Assembly (NCBI RefSeq): GCF_003992665.1
Contig: NZ_RZMX01000055.1
Span: forward strand, 102,606 to 166,605
Source: Pelagibacterium montanilacus
GTDB taxonomy: Bacteria; Pseudomonadota; Alphaproteobacteria; Rhizobiales; Devosiaceae
Direction of reading: 5' to 3'
Length of the DNA: 64,000 bases
The notes beneath the pieces are model-generated. The model saw only the letters and a program-made list of their open reading frames with translations. It was not told the DNA's origin and ran no database searches. Below are positions 29,859-40,300 of the stretch, piece by piece. The number at the start of each line of letters is the position of its first letter. Within the stretch, counting starts at the first letter, position 1. The position numbers were made by a program, and so were the translations under genes.

Positions 29859-32012
29859 TCAGGCCCCGCCGGTCTGGTGGATGTGGCGCGACATCATCAG
29901 CTTTTCAAACCATATCCCGACCGCCCGCCACATCTGCTGGGCAGCGGGGGCCGATCCCAGATCGATCCTCACCTCCACGGGCCGCCCGTAGCCGAGCGCT
30001 GAGCCGTCCTCGACCGCGAGCTCGAGCACGAACCGCCCGGTGGCATCGAGCTGCCCGGACCCTTCCTCGGCCTCGACCAGCAGCGGATAGTCCCGCAGAA
30101 TGCTTGCCGGGACCGACATGCTGTCGGCCTCCCGCGCCCGCACCGCCACCCCCTCGACCCGGGCCCGCACCAGATCGGCATCCTCCTGGGAGAGCGAGAC
30201 GAGCACCGTGCGCCGGGGGTCGGGCCCCGAAAGCAGCCCCACCTGCTGGCCGGTCTGCACATAGGTGCCCGTGCGCACCTCGGCATCCGCGTCGAACGTG
30301 CCCGCGCTCGATGCGGTCACCACCAGCCGGTCGCGGTTTTCCATGCTTTGCGCGAGATCGCGTTGGAGGAACGCCATTTCCGAACGCACCAGCCCGGCCT
30401 CGGCAATATTGTTGGCCAGAAGCGCCTGATAGCGGCTGGTCTGGGCCGAAAGCTGCGCCTCGGCCACGAGGATCTCGGCGTCCAGAATGTCGTCGGTGAG
30501 CCGGATCAGCTCGTCGCCCGCCGCGACCTCGGCCGCGCGCCCCGCGGGAAGCGCCGCCACCTGCCCGCTCGCCCCCGCCCGCACGATGGCCTGGGGCGGC
30601 ACCGCTACGCTCGCCTGCGCGATGATCGCATAGGGAATGGGCAGCGCCAGCGCCCCCGCAACGATCAGGATCGGCACGCCGAGCCGTACCGCCAACGTCT
30701 TGCCCATGCCGGGTCCTTTCTTTCCCATTTCCGTTGCGATACCCGAGGCCGTGCGCCAGATCGGCAGCCCTACCATTGCCACCGCTCCCCAGATCGAAAA
30801 GATCAGCCCGGCGATGAAAAAGCGCGGAAAGACGCTCACGATGACCACGAAAACGATGAAGCATTTGTAGAGGAACGAGGCCACCCCGTAGACCACGAAC
30901 AGCGCCGCCTCCCCGCCGCTGCGCGCCAGCGTCTCGGTCGGATGCTCGCCGAGAAACACCCTGCGGGCCAACTGCCGGATGGTCTTCTGGGACCGGGTGC
31001 CCAGATTGTCGATCCCGATCACTTCGCACAGGATGTAATAGGCATCGAACCGCAGCAGCGGGTTTGCGTTGAAGACCACCGTGGTCAGCGTGGTCAGCAC
31101 CATGGCGTTGAACGCCAGAAGCCGCACGAAATCCTCGGTCGAGACGATCCAGACGACGAGCGCGACCGTGGCGATCACGAACTCTGCCATCATCCCCGCC
31201 CCGGCCACCGCGATCCGCTGTCGCCGACGCACGAAAAACGCACTGTCCGAGCAATCCACATAAGGGATGGGGACGAAGACCAGCATCATCACCCCGAAAT
31301 CGCGCACCTCCCCGCCCCACCGCTTGCAGGCCAGCGCGTGGCCCATCTCGTGGATGATCTTGATCAGCGGGAAGAGCAGCACCAGCCATAAGAGATTGAG
31401 CTGGTCGAGGGCATGGTCCTGCCCATAGGCCACCAGCGCCCCGAAATTGGAGGCGGCCAGTACGGCCCCCAGCCCCACGATCGCGCCCCAGACCAGCGCC
31501 GCCGGTCCGCTGAACACCGCCCGCGCCAGCGGCGCGAGCCGATCGAGCGCCCGGTCGGGCGAGAACAGCGAAATGCGGGTAAAGAGCGGATTGCGCAATG
31601 TCCGGGCGAAAAATCCCGGCTCGGCCATCGGCGCGCTGCCCTGCCCCTCGGGCGCGATGGGCACGAGCAGCCCCTGCCCTTCGGCGGTCCGCAACACCGA
31701 AACCACCAGCCGGGCCAGCGCCGCGTCGGTCTGGTCTGGCCCATAGGCGCGCATTGACCGCGCGATATCGGCGGCCAGCCGCGTGCCGTCGCATTTGTGC
31801 AGCACCGCGGCGGCAAAGGCCGACATCTCCACCGTCCTGCCCGAAACCGCGTCGTGGGCGCGGTAGACGGTCTCGTCGCGCTGATGGACAGAGCCGAGCC
31901 GCACTTGGCCGGCAAGCCGCGGGCGCGCCGATAAAAAGCGATCGGAATAGGCCTCCTGCGCGGAGGCCGGGGCCGCCATGTCATCGCCCGTCAGGGCACC
32001 CAGCGCCACCAT
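29859..32012 (-). CDS. PqqD-like / M50 site-2 protease / HlyD-like adaptor fusion
   Basis: 717-residue inner-membrane protein with three parts. Residues about 30-115 look like a PqqD-type peptide-binding domain (HQRDETVYRAHDAVSGRTVEM). The middle is a multi-helix M50 intramembrane metalloprotease with HEMGH at about 221-225 and a third ligand in NPLLRFDAYY. After the last helix (LGVPILIVAGALALPIPYAI) comes a periplasmic biotinyl-lipoyl/HlyD-like adaptor with a coiled-coil hairpin. ATG 32,012 follows GAGGA and overlaps the upstream gene end; TTG 32,027 and ATG 31,979 are alternatives. It ends an apparent operon with a GAF-adaptor fusion, DUF3467, a giant RTX protein, an adaptor and TolC. A peptide-binding module joined to a protease and adaptor suggests cargo recognition or maturation during export; this is inference. 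Confidence 0.85.
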   Translation of the reverse strand: MVALGALTGDDMAAPASAQEAYSDRFLSARPRLAGQVRLGSVHQRDETVYRAHDAVSGRTVEMSAFAAAVLHKCDGTRLAADIARSMRAYGPDQTDAALARLVVSVLRTAEGQGLLVPIAPEGQGSAPMAEPGFFARTLRNPLFTRISLFSPDRALDRLAPLARAVFSGPAALVWGAIVGLGAVLAASNFGALVAYGQDHALDQLNLLWLVLLFPLIKIIHEMGHALACKRWGGEVRDFGVMMLVFVPIPYVDCSDSAFFVRRRQRIAVAGAGMMAEFVIATVALVVWIVSTEDFVRLLAFNAMVLTTLTTVVFNANPLLRFDAYYILCEVIGIDNLGTRSQKTIRQLARRVFLGEHPTETLARSGGEAALFVVYGVASFLYKCFIVFVVIVSVFPRFFIAGLIFSIWGAVAMVGLPIWRTASGIATEMGKKGPGMGKTLAVRLGVPILIVAGALALPIPYAIIAQASVAVPPQAIVRAGASGQVAALPAGRAAEVAAGDELIRLTDDILDAEILVAEAQLSAQTSRYQALLANNIAEAGLVRSEMAFLQRDLAQSMENRDRLVVTASSAGTFDADAEVRTGTYVQTGQQVGLLSGPDPRRTVLVSLSQEDADLVRARVEGVAVRAREADSMSVPASILRDYPLLVEAEEGSGQLDATGRFVLELAVEDGSALGYGRPVEVRIDLGSAPAAQQMWRAVGIWFEKLMMSRHIHQTGGA

Positions 32013-33880
32013 TGCATCCTCGCCCAAAGCACCAGGTCGCGCGCCAGAACCCAGGCGCGATTGGCTTCGCCCGCCCGGATATGGGCCACGCCCTGCATTC
32101 CGGGCCGGAAGGCGGGATCGTGCCCCCCGACCTGCGCGGTCGCGACGAACCCGGGCACGCCGGCATCGTCGGGCGTCGAGAGCGCCACCCGCTCGATTGC
32201 GATCGGGAACGTCTCGAACGGCAGCGCCGTCAGCCTCAGCTCGCCCGACAGCCCCTCGGAAACCTCGGTGACATCCGTATGCCCGATATCGACTGCGGCA
32301 ACGAAACTGTCCACCGGCGCGAGCTGGAACATGGTCTCGCCCTGACGCATCACCGACCCGGTCCGGTCGCTCATGTCGCCCGAAACGATCAGGGAATCCT
32401 CTGCCGCCACCAGTTCGGACTGCTCGAGCAGCAGGTCGAGCAGATCCTGTTCGGCCCCAAGCGCGCGCAATTCACCATCGGTCACCTGCACCGCGGCGGT
32501 GTCGAACTGGGCCATCGCCGACATGCGCCGGCTCTGGGCCTGCTCGAGTTGGGCTGCGATCCGTGCCCGCCTCAGCGTCAGTTCCCGCGTGTCGAAACGG
32601 GCCAGCACATCGCCGGCGCGCACGATATCGCCCGCCTGGAACCCCGCCTCGAGCAGCAGCCCGTCCCTCGGGGCGACAAGCGTCGCCTGCGAGCCGGCCC
32701 TCAGCGTCGCCGATCCCACGACGTTGAAGGGCGCCGGCAGGGCCAGCCACACCCCCAGCGCAACCGCGCCGGCAAGAAGCCAGAACCGCAGCCGGCGCGG
32801 ATCGAGCGCCATGGGCAGCCATCCCAGATCGGGTCCCCGCTTCTGGCCTTCGATCACCCCGAGCGCCCGCGAAAGCCGTGCGATCACCGGCTGCTGGGCG
32901 GCCAGCATCGAGACCATCCCCTCCTCGAGCCGCTCGGCCCGTTCCGCAAGCAGCACCAGCTTGCCGCCCTTGGGGTGGTCCATGCAAAAGGCCAGCGCAC
33001 CATCAACGCCGGAAAAATCGGTCAGGAGCGCGAGGTCGAGGCTCTCCTCGATACCCGCGACGCCCTGATCGGACACCCCGGAGGCCGCGATGGCGTGCCC
33101 GGCCCGCGCCGCGGAGACGATCGCGGCGCGGCGCGCGTGCCCCACCCGGCTGCCGCGCGGCAGCGCATCGCGCGGGTCGGACGCCCGCAACACCTTGATT
33201 TTCGAGCCCCGCACGCGGCACAGCACCGCCATCTGACTTGCCAGATTGCCGGTCAGCATCTCATAGAGCGCGCCGGGAAAACCCGGCTCGTGTACCTGGG
33301 CAACAAGCTCGAGCACCGCTGCGTCGGTGATGGGAGCAGGTCCCTGGACCGGAGGCGCGGCCCGGCTCTGCCTTGGCGGAGCAGCGAAAGGCGCGGGGTC
33401 GGACGCCATCTGCGGCCCAGGCTCGGCCGCTGGCTCGCGCCGGCGTTCGGGCTCGGGCCGTGCCAGTTCCTCGACCGCCGCCTGGAACAACGCCGCCCGC
33501 CGGGTTGCATCGATCAGCTTGCAGTCCAGCACCGCGCCGACGATGAACACCCCCGCCTGCGAGGAAACCGGAGACGCCATGCCCGTGCGCGGCGGGCTGC
33601 CCGAGGCGCTGAGCACGGCAAGTTTCAGCCTGTCGGTCGAGCGCGACGAGCGCACGATACCCGCCATCGCCCCGCCCGGCCGGTCGCCCGCGGTCTCCAG
33701 CACCGTCTCGGAATCGGAATCGGCGCCATAGAGCCCGGCCCAGAGGAACGCCGGATCGGCGCTCCTGAGCGCATCGAACCACGCCGAAAAGCGCTCCGAT
33801 TGCGCGGACGCGCGCGCGCCGTCAGCCTCGGCTGCCGCACGATCGGAAAAGGGGGCGGGATTGCTCATGGACGCGTTCAT
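31991..33880 (-). CDS. GAF-like sensory domain fused to a membrane-anchored HlyD adaptor
   Basis: 629 residues. Residues 1-360 are cytoplasmic and include a GAF-like region (about 185-320, ending in the DHPKGGKLVLLAERAERLEEG segment) and a proline-rich linker near 140-185. One transmembrane helix (about 364-382, LRFWLLAGAVALGVWLALP) leads to a periplasmic adaptor (NVVGSATLRAGSQATLVAPRDG, a coiled-coil hairpin, then a beta barrel). A cytoplasmic sensor on an adaptor could gate export in response to a ligand. It sits between DUF3467 and the M50 fusion, overlapping the latter. The GAF call rests on pattern and is moderate; the adaptor part is clear. Confidence 0.82.
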   Translation of the reverse strand: MNASMSNPAPFSDRAAAEADGARASAQSERFSAWFDALRSADPAFLWAGLYGADSDSETVLETAGDRPGGAMAGIVRSSRSTDRLKLAVLSASGSPPRTGMASPVSSQAGVFIVGAVLDCKLIDATRRAALFQAAVEELARPEPERRREPAAEPGPQMASDPAPFAAPPRQSRAAPPVQGPAPITDAAVLELVAQVHEPGFPGALYEMLTGNLASQMAVLCRVRGSKIKVLRASDPRDALPRGSRVGHARRAAIVSAARAGHAIAASGVSDQGVAGIEESLDLALLTDFSGVDGALAFCMDHPKGGKLVLLAERAERLEEGMVSMLAAQQPVIARLSRALGVIEGQKRGPDLGWLPMALDPRRLRFWLLAGAVALGVWLALPAPFNVVGSATLRAGSQATLVAPRDGLLLEAGFQAGDIVRAGDVLARFDTRELTLRRARIAAQLEQAQSRRMSAMAQFDTAAVQVTDGELRALGAEQDLLDLLLEQSELVAAEDSLIVSGDMSDRTGSVMRQGETMFQLAPVDSFVAAVDIGHTDVTEVSEGLSGELRLTALPFETFPIAIERVALSTPDDAGVPGFVATAQVGGHDPAFRPGMQGVAHIRAGEANRAWVLARDLVLWARMQWWRWVP

Positions 33881-33941
33881 CCCTGCCGCAGGAACGGGGG
33901 CACCCGGTGCGCCCCCTCTTGTGCGGATCTACATCGAAGAT

Positions 33942-33985
33942 TTAGAGCTCCTCTTCTGAGTCAATCAGAAGAGGATAAGCTCTAG
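33942..33985. repeat. Structured dispersed repeat B, copy 2, covering the DUF3467 stop codon
   Basis: Inner perfect 10-bp stem CCTCTTCTGA (33,950-33,959) and TCAGAAGAGG (33,965-33,974), outer stem AGAGCT (33,944-33,949) and AGCTCT (33,978-33,983). Compared with 9503-9544 one inner pair is swapped (G-C to C-G), preserving pairing. The DUF3467 TAG (33,982-33,984) lies in the element's end. Confidence 0.85.
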
Positions 33986-34299
33986 AGCTTGACCTCGCCG
34001 AAGCGCTGCTCGTAGGCCTTGACGGTCTGATTGAGGATCAAAAGCAACCGCTTTGCGGCAAAGGGGCTGAGAACCATGCGGTTGGACAGCTCGACCTCGA
34101 CCGGCTGGCCACCCTCGACCCCGCGCCAGTTCTGGTGTGTGCCGAACAGGAAGAAGAACTCCTCGCGCGTGGCGGTAACCGTCGCGATATTGGAATACCG
34201 GCTCTCGATGTTCTTGTCGTCCCAGTTGATGTTGACCGGAGCCTTGCCGTCGGCATTTGCGTTGGCTCCGGCGAGGGGATCGATGGCGTCGTTGCTCAT
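33982..34299 (-). CDS. DUF3467 protein
   Basis: 105-residue soluble protein with no signal peptide. The conserved DUF3467 pattern is visible: ESRYSNIATVTATREEFFFLFG, then VEVELSNRMVLSPFAAKRLLLILNQ and an acidic-basic tail. AAAGGACA precedes the ATG. It lies between the giant RTX gene and the GAF-adaptor fusion, so it may be a cytoplasmic chaperone or targeting factor for the RTX protein; the family has no established function. Its stop codon is within structured repeat B. Confidence 0.88.
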   Translation of the reverse strand: MSNDAIDPLAGANANADGKAPVNINWDDKNIESRYSNIATVTATREEFFFLFGTHQNWRGVEGGQPVEVELSNRMVLSPFAAKRLLLILNQTVKAYEQRFGEVKL

Positions 34300-34361
34300 G
34301 AAGTGTCCTTTATACCAATGCCCGGCAAGCCGAGCATCCCGGTGTGTTGCGGTTTGCCGCC

Positions 34362-37300
34362 CTAGTTGACGGACTGGTTCTGTTGGCTCTGGCCCATCAC
34401 ATCGGGCTGGGGCACCGAGCCGGTTGCACTGCGCTCCTCGTCGAGCAGGTTCAGCAGAACCTCGATATAGCGCTCGACCATTGCGAGGATGTCGCCGGGG
34501 ATGGCCGACCCGTACCGGTCGAACAGCATCGCTTGGAGAGCCTCGCGAATCGCCTCTTCCAGATCATCCTCGAAAATGGCGCCTTGTCGATACATATCGA
34601 AGAGCGCCAGCATCTCGCGGTCGAGCAGCACCGCCCGGATCCAATTGTCGAGGCTCAGCAGAATCATCTCGTCGCCGCGCGCGATGTCGGCCTCGGGATC
34701 GAACGCGACGTCGAGCGTGCCCGGAAGCGCCGAAGAGAAGGGCGATGTGGTCATGATCGGGCGCAGCATGTCGGGCACATAATCGGCCGGGCGCATCAGA
34801 ACGCCCGCCGAAGCCCCGAGCTGGTTGTCCGAGATCAGCTCCTTGGTCTCGATACCGAGATAATTGAAGCGGATGACCTTGCCCTCAAAGATCAGGATCG
34901 AGCCCGCGTCGCCCATCAGGAAGTCCTCGACCGTGTCGCCCTCGATGCGGTCGCCCGCTCCGGGCACGCCCAGGTTGAAAAAGCCCGACACCACGATGTC
35001 GTTGCCTGCCCCGCCTCGGATCACGTCGTCGCCGCCACTGAACGGGAAGCGGCTCTCGAACAGCTCCCAGCCATCGTGGTCGTTACGGTAGATCGCGGCA
35101 TCGCCCGCAAGCAGGTCCTGGCCGTCCCCGCCCTCGATATAGTCGTCGCCATCCCCGCCGATGATGATGTCGCGCCCGTCATGGCCGTACAACCTGTCGT
35201 CGCCGCGCGCCCAGTTGAGCGTCGATTCCACGGTCACGATGCGGTCGAACGCGCTCATGTTCGGATACAGCGCGGGATCGAGGAGCGCGAAGATCCCCCA
35301 GTCGCCGAGAATCATGTCGTTGCCGGCCCCGCCGTGGATCTCGTCGTCCCCGCGCCCGCCAACCCCGATGGAATTGCCCTCGGCGTTTTGGCCGGATGCA
35401 AACTCGGGATCATGGCCGAGATAGATGAGGTCGTCGCCGAAGGTGTCGATCCCATCGAGCGTGAGGGTGACGATGTCGAACCGGCCGGACCAGGTCAGGC
35501 TCGCATAGTCGCCGATGATCACATTGGCATCGCCGCCGCCCGAAAGCCTGTCGCCCTCCCGGCCGCCGATAACGATGTCGTCGCCATCCCCGCCGGCGAT
35601 GGTGTCTGCTCCGCCATCCTCGCGCGCCTGGGTCGAAACCGAGCCCGCAACGAAATCGACCATCGCCCAGTCGCCCAGCGCAATGTCGTTGTCCGCACCC
35701 GCATCGATGGTGTCGTTGCCGAAGCCGCCCAGGATCACATCGTCGCCCGCATTGGTTTCGATCACATCGTCTCCGCCATGGGCGGTGTTCCGGCCTTCCG
35801 CATAGAGGCGCTGGTTGCCGCCATCGGCAAAGGCCAGTTCGACATAGCCATTGTCGCCCAGCACCAGATCATCGCCCGCGCCGGTCGCGATAAGGTCGGC
35901 TCCCGCGCCACCGAAGACGATGTTGTCCCCATCGCCCGCTGCAATCAGGTCGTCGCCGAGGCTCGTGACGCTGTCGAGGGTCTGGCCGGACTGCGGATTG
36001 GCGAGCGCGTCGTGGTCGGTCGAAAGCTCGACATCCACGCCCGCGGTGCGCACCAGCCGGTAGGTGCCCGTATCACCGAAAATGATGTCGTCCCCATTGC
36101 CCGAGGAGATCTGGTCGTCCCCGCCCCCCCCGAAGATGATGTCGTTGCCCCCCCGCGTGATGATCACGTCGGCATCGCCGGCATCGAACGTGGTCGTGAT
36201 CGTCGCCGGGGCCAGCAGCGCCCCCTCGAGATCACCATAGTCGCCAAAGACGATCACACCCTCGGCCTTGGCGTCCTCAGGCGCATTATAAACATGGCCG
36301 GTCGAGATATAGTCCCCATGCTCGGACCTGGAGCCACCGGCCACGATCACCGACCAGTTGATGCCCGAATAGATCGCGTCGGCATCGTCCATCGCGCCCA
36401 GAAGCGAGACGAGCGAGGTCACGCCCTCAAAGAGGTTCGTCGAGGTCAGCCTGGCATTGTCACCGATGACGATATTGCGCCCATTGCCCGCCGAAACGAG
36501 GTCGGCACCACCGCCGGCCACGATCACGTCCGCAAGCGCGCCGCCGATGATCGCGTCATCGCCCTGGCTCATCTCGTCGATGCCGGTCGAGATCACCGAG
36601 AGCGCGGTGGACGCGCCCGAGAACGTTACGTCGGCATAGTCGCCGACCAGCACATTGGTGCCTTTCACGCCCTCGATCTCGTCGCTCCCGCCACCACCGA
36701 TGATGACGTTGTTGCCCGCCCCGCCGTAAAGGCGGTCGTCACCGTCCTCGCCGAAGACGGCCGAGATCGTGAACCTGCCGACCGGGTTGAAATCCGCCAC
36801 CTGGCTGACCACCGTATTGTTCGACAGCCTGATCTCCGCATCGCCGCCGACGAGGATGTCATTGCCGGTGCCCGCGAGGATAAGGTCGTCCTCGTCCCCG
36901 CCCAGGATCACGTTGCGGGCCCCGCCATTGCCCACGAGGATATCCTCGCCGGCACCGCCCTCGATCCAGTCCCCGCCATCGTCGAGCACAAGTGTGCGCA
37001 CGAGATCGGCGAAATCGGACCTTTGCGGGCCTGTCATCCAGCCCAGCGCCGCTTCGTACTCGGCAATGGTCGTGCTGGCGTCGAAGCGGCCCCAGCCCAT
37101 GATGGTGTCGTTCCCGCCGCTGCCCAGAATGACATCTCCGCCCGCGCCGCCTTCTATCCAGTTATCCCCATCGCCCAGCACCGTAACGGCGTCATTGCCG
37201 GCCCCGGCAAAGATGATGTTGTTGCCGCCTTCACTGATGATGGTGTCATTGCCCTTGCCGGCAAAGATGATGTCGTTGCCCGTCCCGGTGCGGATGAACG

Positions 37301-40300
37301 TGTCTCCATCGTCCCCCCGGGTCTGGCTGAGGGCCGTGAAGGTAGGCATCGCCTCGTCGATCTTGGCCTTGACGCGATCCATGTAGTAATCGTCGCCCTG
37401 GAACTCGGCCTGTGCCCATTCGGCGATGTCTATGCGTTCGCCCTGGTTGCCCGTGATCTCGAGCGCCGTCGCAACCACGATCATGGAAGCCTCGTACCCC
37501 GACATGTCGATGGTGTCGCCACCGCTGCCCAGAATGAGCAGGGACTGGTCCGACGTGCTCGGCGTCCGGCCGCTGACCGCGCCATTGCTGGTCGGCGCCG
37601 TGCTCGCGGTCGGCATCGCCGGCGTGCCGCCCGGCGCCGAGGGGATCGCATTGGGCGAAGCACCGCCCATGAACATCCCGAAGCTCATCAGCCCGAAGCT
37701 GGCGAAATTGACCGCACTGCCGACCCCGCCATACAGCACCTGGTCGTTGCCCGACCCGGTCGAGATGATGCCCGAGGAATTGCCGACGATGATGGTGTCG
37801 TCTCCGTCCCCGGTGAACACCTGGAAGTCGATCTCCGAAGACAGCCGGGAAAGGTCGATGACGTTGTCGCCCTCACCGGCGTAGATCAGCAGCGTGTTCC
37901 CCGAGATCGAGCCAACAGCGTTGTCACCGATCATGACGGTCCTGCCGTCGATCGTGATCTCGTCATTGCCGTCGACCACGTCGCCGCCGACCTGCCTGTT
38001 GGCCGCCGCGCCCACATTGAGCGTGGTCACGCCGTCGTCGTCGGTCAGGTACACGGGATCGAACGTGGCCCCGAAGCTTTCATAAAAGCTGATGTCGAGG
38101 ATGTCCCAGCTTCCGCCCACCGAGAAGAAGAACAGGTCGAGCTCGAAATAGACGCTCAGGCCCAGCCCACCCGCGACGCTGCCCTCAAACAGATCGAAGA
38201 TGCTGTTATCTGCCACCACCCAGATCAGCTCGCTCATACGCAGCTTGCCGTCATCATTGGGGTCATTCATCGAGATCTCGAGCGCGAAATACCCGCTCAA
38301 CTCCAGCCCGGCCTTGATGACGGCGAGGTTGATGCCCAGCCCGACGCGGAACGACGCGTCGAGCTCGAGCAGCGAGCGGTCTGCATCGAAATACATGCCG
38401 TCCAGAATGTCCTCGGCTTCGCCCGAGCCCAGGAACTGCGCGATGCCATAGAGGTCATAGCCGACGGTAAGGCCAGCCCCGGCATGGATGTAAAAGCTCG
38501 CCGAGGCCCCGCCCAGCAGCGCGTCGACCACCTCCCCGGGTATGAAGCTGACCGCCGATTTCAGCGCCGCCACCAGATTGATATCGAGCGTGAAGTCCAG
38601 CAGCGTGATGTCGATCTCGAACAGCTCGACCGCTTCGAGATTGCCGCTGATCAGATTGAGCACGTTCGAGACGTCGGTCAGCGCGACGAGGTCGAAACTG
38701 ATGCCGGGCTTTGAATTTGTGATAGCGCCCTCGAGCGTCAGAGAGCTCTCGGCAGAGGCGCTGCCCGAAACCCTGAGATTGCCCATGCCCTTGGGGCTGC
38801 TGGTATCCACCACCCCGGTCGAAGTGGCCGGCGACAGCAGCGAGAACGAGCCGAAATAGACCGTCGCATCGTCCCCGAGATCCGTGATGAAATCGATCAC
38901 ACCTGTGATGGTGTCCACCGCCTCGAAGACGAACAGGGCAGCCGGGGCGGTATACTGGGTGATCTGGTAGATCAGATCGTAGATCGAGAACGAACCGATG
39001 GCGGTGTCCTTGAGGAACTGCACCATGTCCGCGATCGGGGATACGTACGCGTTGATCTGGTTGAGGACCGGCAGAACGTTGTCCTTGAGGAAGTCGCCCG
39101 CATAGATGCCCACGTCCTGGAACTCGAGCGTGATCATCTCGAGCTCGCCGCCGATTTCGTAGCGCGCGTCGAACACGAAGTCCGCCAGGGCACTGGGCAG
39201 CGCGGTGATCGGCTGGCCGTCGACCGGATTGACCACCGAAGTGGTCAGGCCCATGTCCACATGCACGGCAAACACGCCTGTGATCGACACCAGCCGTGTC
39301 CCTTCACCCTCGCCGGACTTGGACGTCGAGAGTTCGTTGAGCCGGACGATATTCTCGTATCCGTTGCCGCGGCCATAGTCGCTGACAGCTGCGTTGAACC
39401 GGTCGAAATCGATCTCGGTCCCGAGGTCGGTAAACAGATCGATCTCGATCGACCCGCTGATTTCCGCGCCATAGCCGGTTTCATGGCCATTGCTATCGAG
39501 CGCCTTGCCAGAAAGCGCCATACCCACCAGCCCGAGAGAGGCGGAAGCCACGAAGTCGTCCCCCGTCCTGACCAACGCCTTAATGACGATTTCGGCATTG
39601 TCCGTGTCGTTGAGGAAGAAGAACCCCATTTTGTCGAGCCCGAAGGCGATGTTGATATCGGCCAGGACCTCGAACTCCAGGGCGGAGTTTTCGCCCACAT
39701 CGAGATGGAACCCGGGCACGCCCAGATCGAAGCCCACATCCAGAATCGCCTGGAAGATCGTGAAGTCCGAAAGGAAGAGTTCGGCGACGATCGAGGGGTT
39801 GTCCTGATCCTTGGTCAGCACGGCCCGGATCAGGTCGTCTTCCACCCCGAAAAGCGACTTGAGGGCGTCGTTGACCACACCGGTCAGCAGGTCGATCGTG
39901 GTGGGCAGTTCCCCATCGGCATCGGGCGTGTTGGCCGCGACCTTGATCGGCTCGAGAATGGCCGAAGCGATGTCGTTGAAGACCGTGAGGCCCTGGGTCA
40001 TGGCGTCGCCCACGATCGGCAGGTCCATCGCCCGGATCACCGCCCGCAGCGTCTTGTCGATCTGGGCGAGGATCGTCTCCAGCCCGTTGGTCAACAGGAT
40101 GGGATCGTTCAGGATCGCATAGGGATTGATGTTGGCGAGCAGCTCGCTGAAATCGGGAAGCTTGATCTCGACGTCGAGATCGTCCGAGATCGACCCGTCC
40201 CCGGTAAAGAGCGTGACCAGCGCGCCCGAGAGCCCCTCTTCCGTCGTGGCGAACAGATCGCCCGAGATCGAAATGCCCGCATCCTCCACCGAGGACAGCA

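Noticed and set aside
34900..37900. Short DNA repeats resembling a CRISPR array or minisatellite
   Set aside because: They encode in-frame calcium-binding nonapeptides of the RTX domain; unit spacing and sequence vary as coding repeats do.
34344..38714. Very long open frame on the plus strand opposite the RTX repeats
   Set aside because: Base composition and repeated Asp/Gly codons on the minus strand remove stops from the antisense frame. The translation is repetitive, rich in Ala/Arg/His, and has no start signal or domain.
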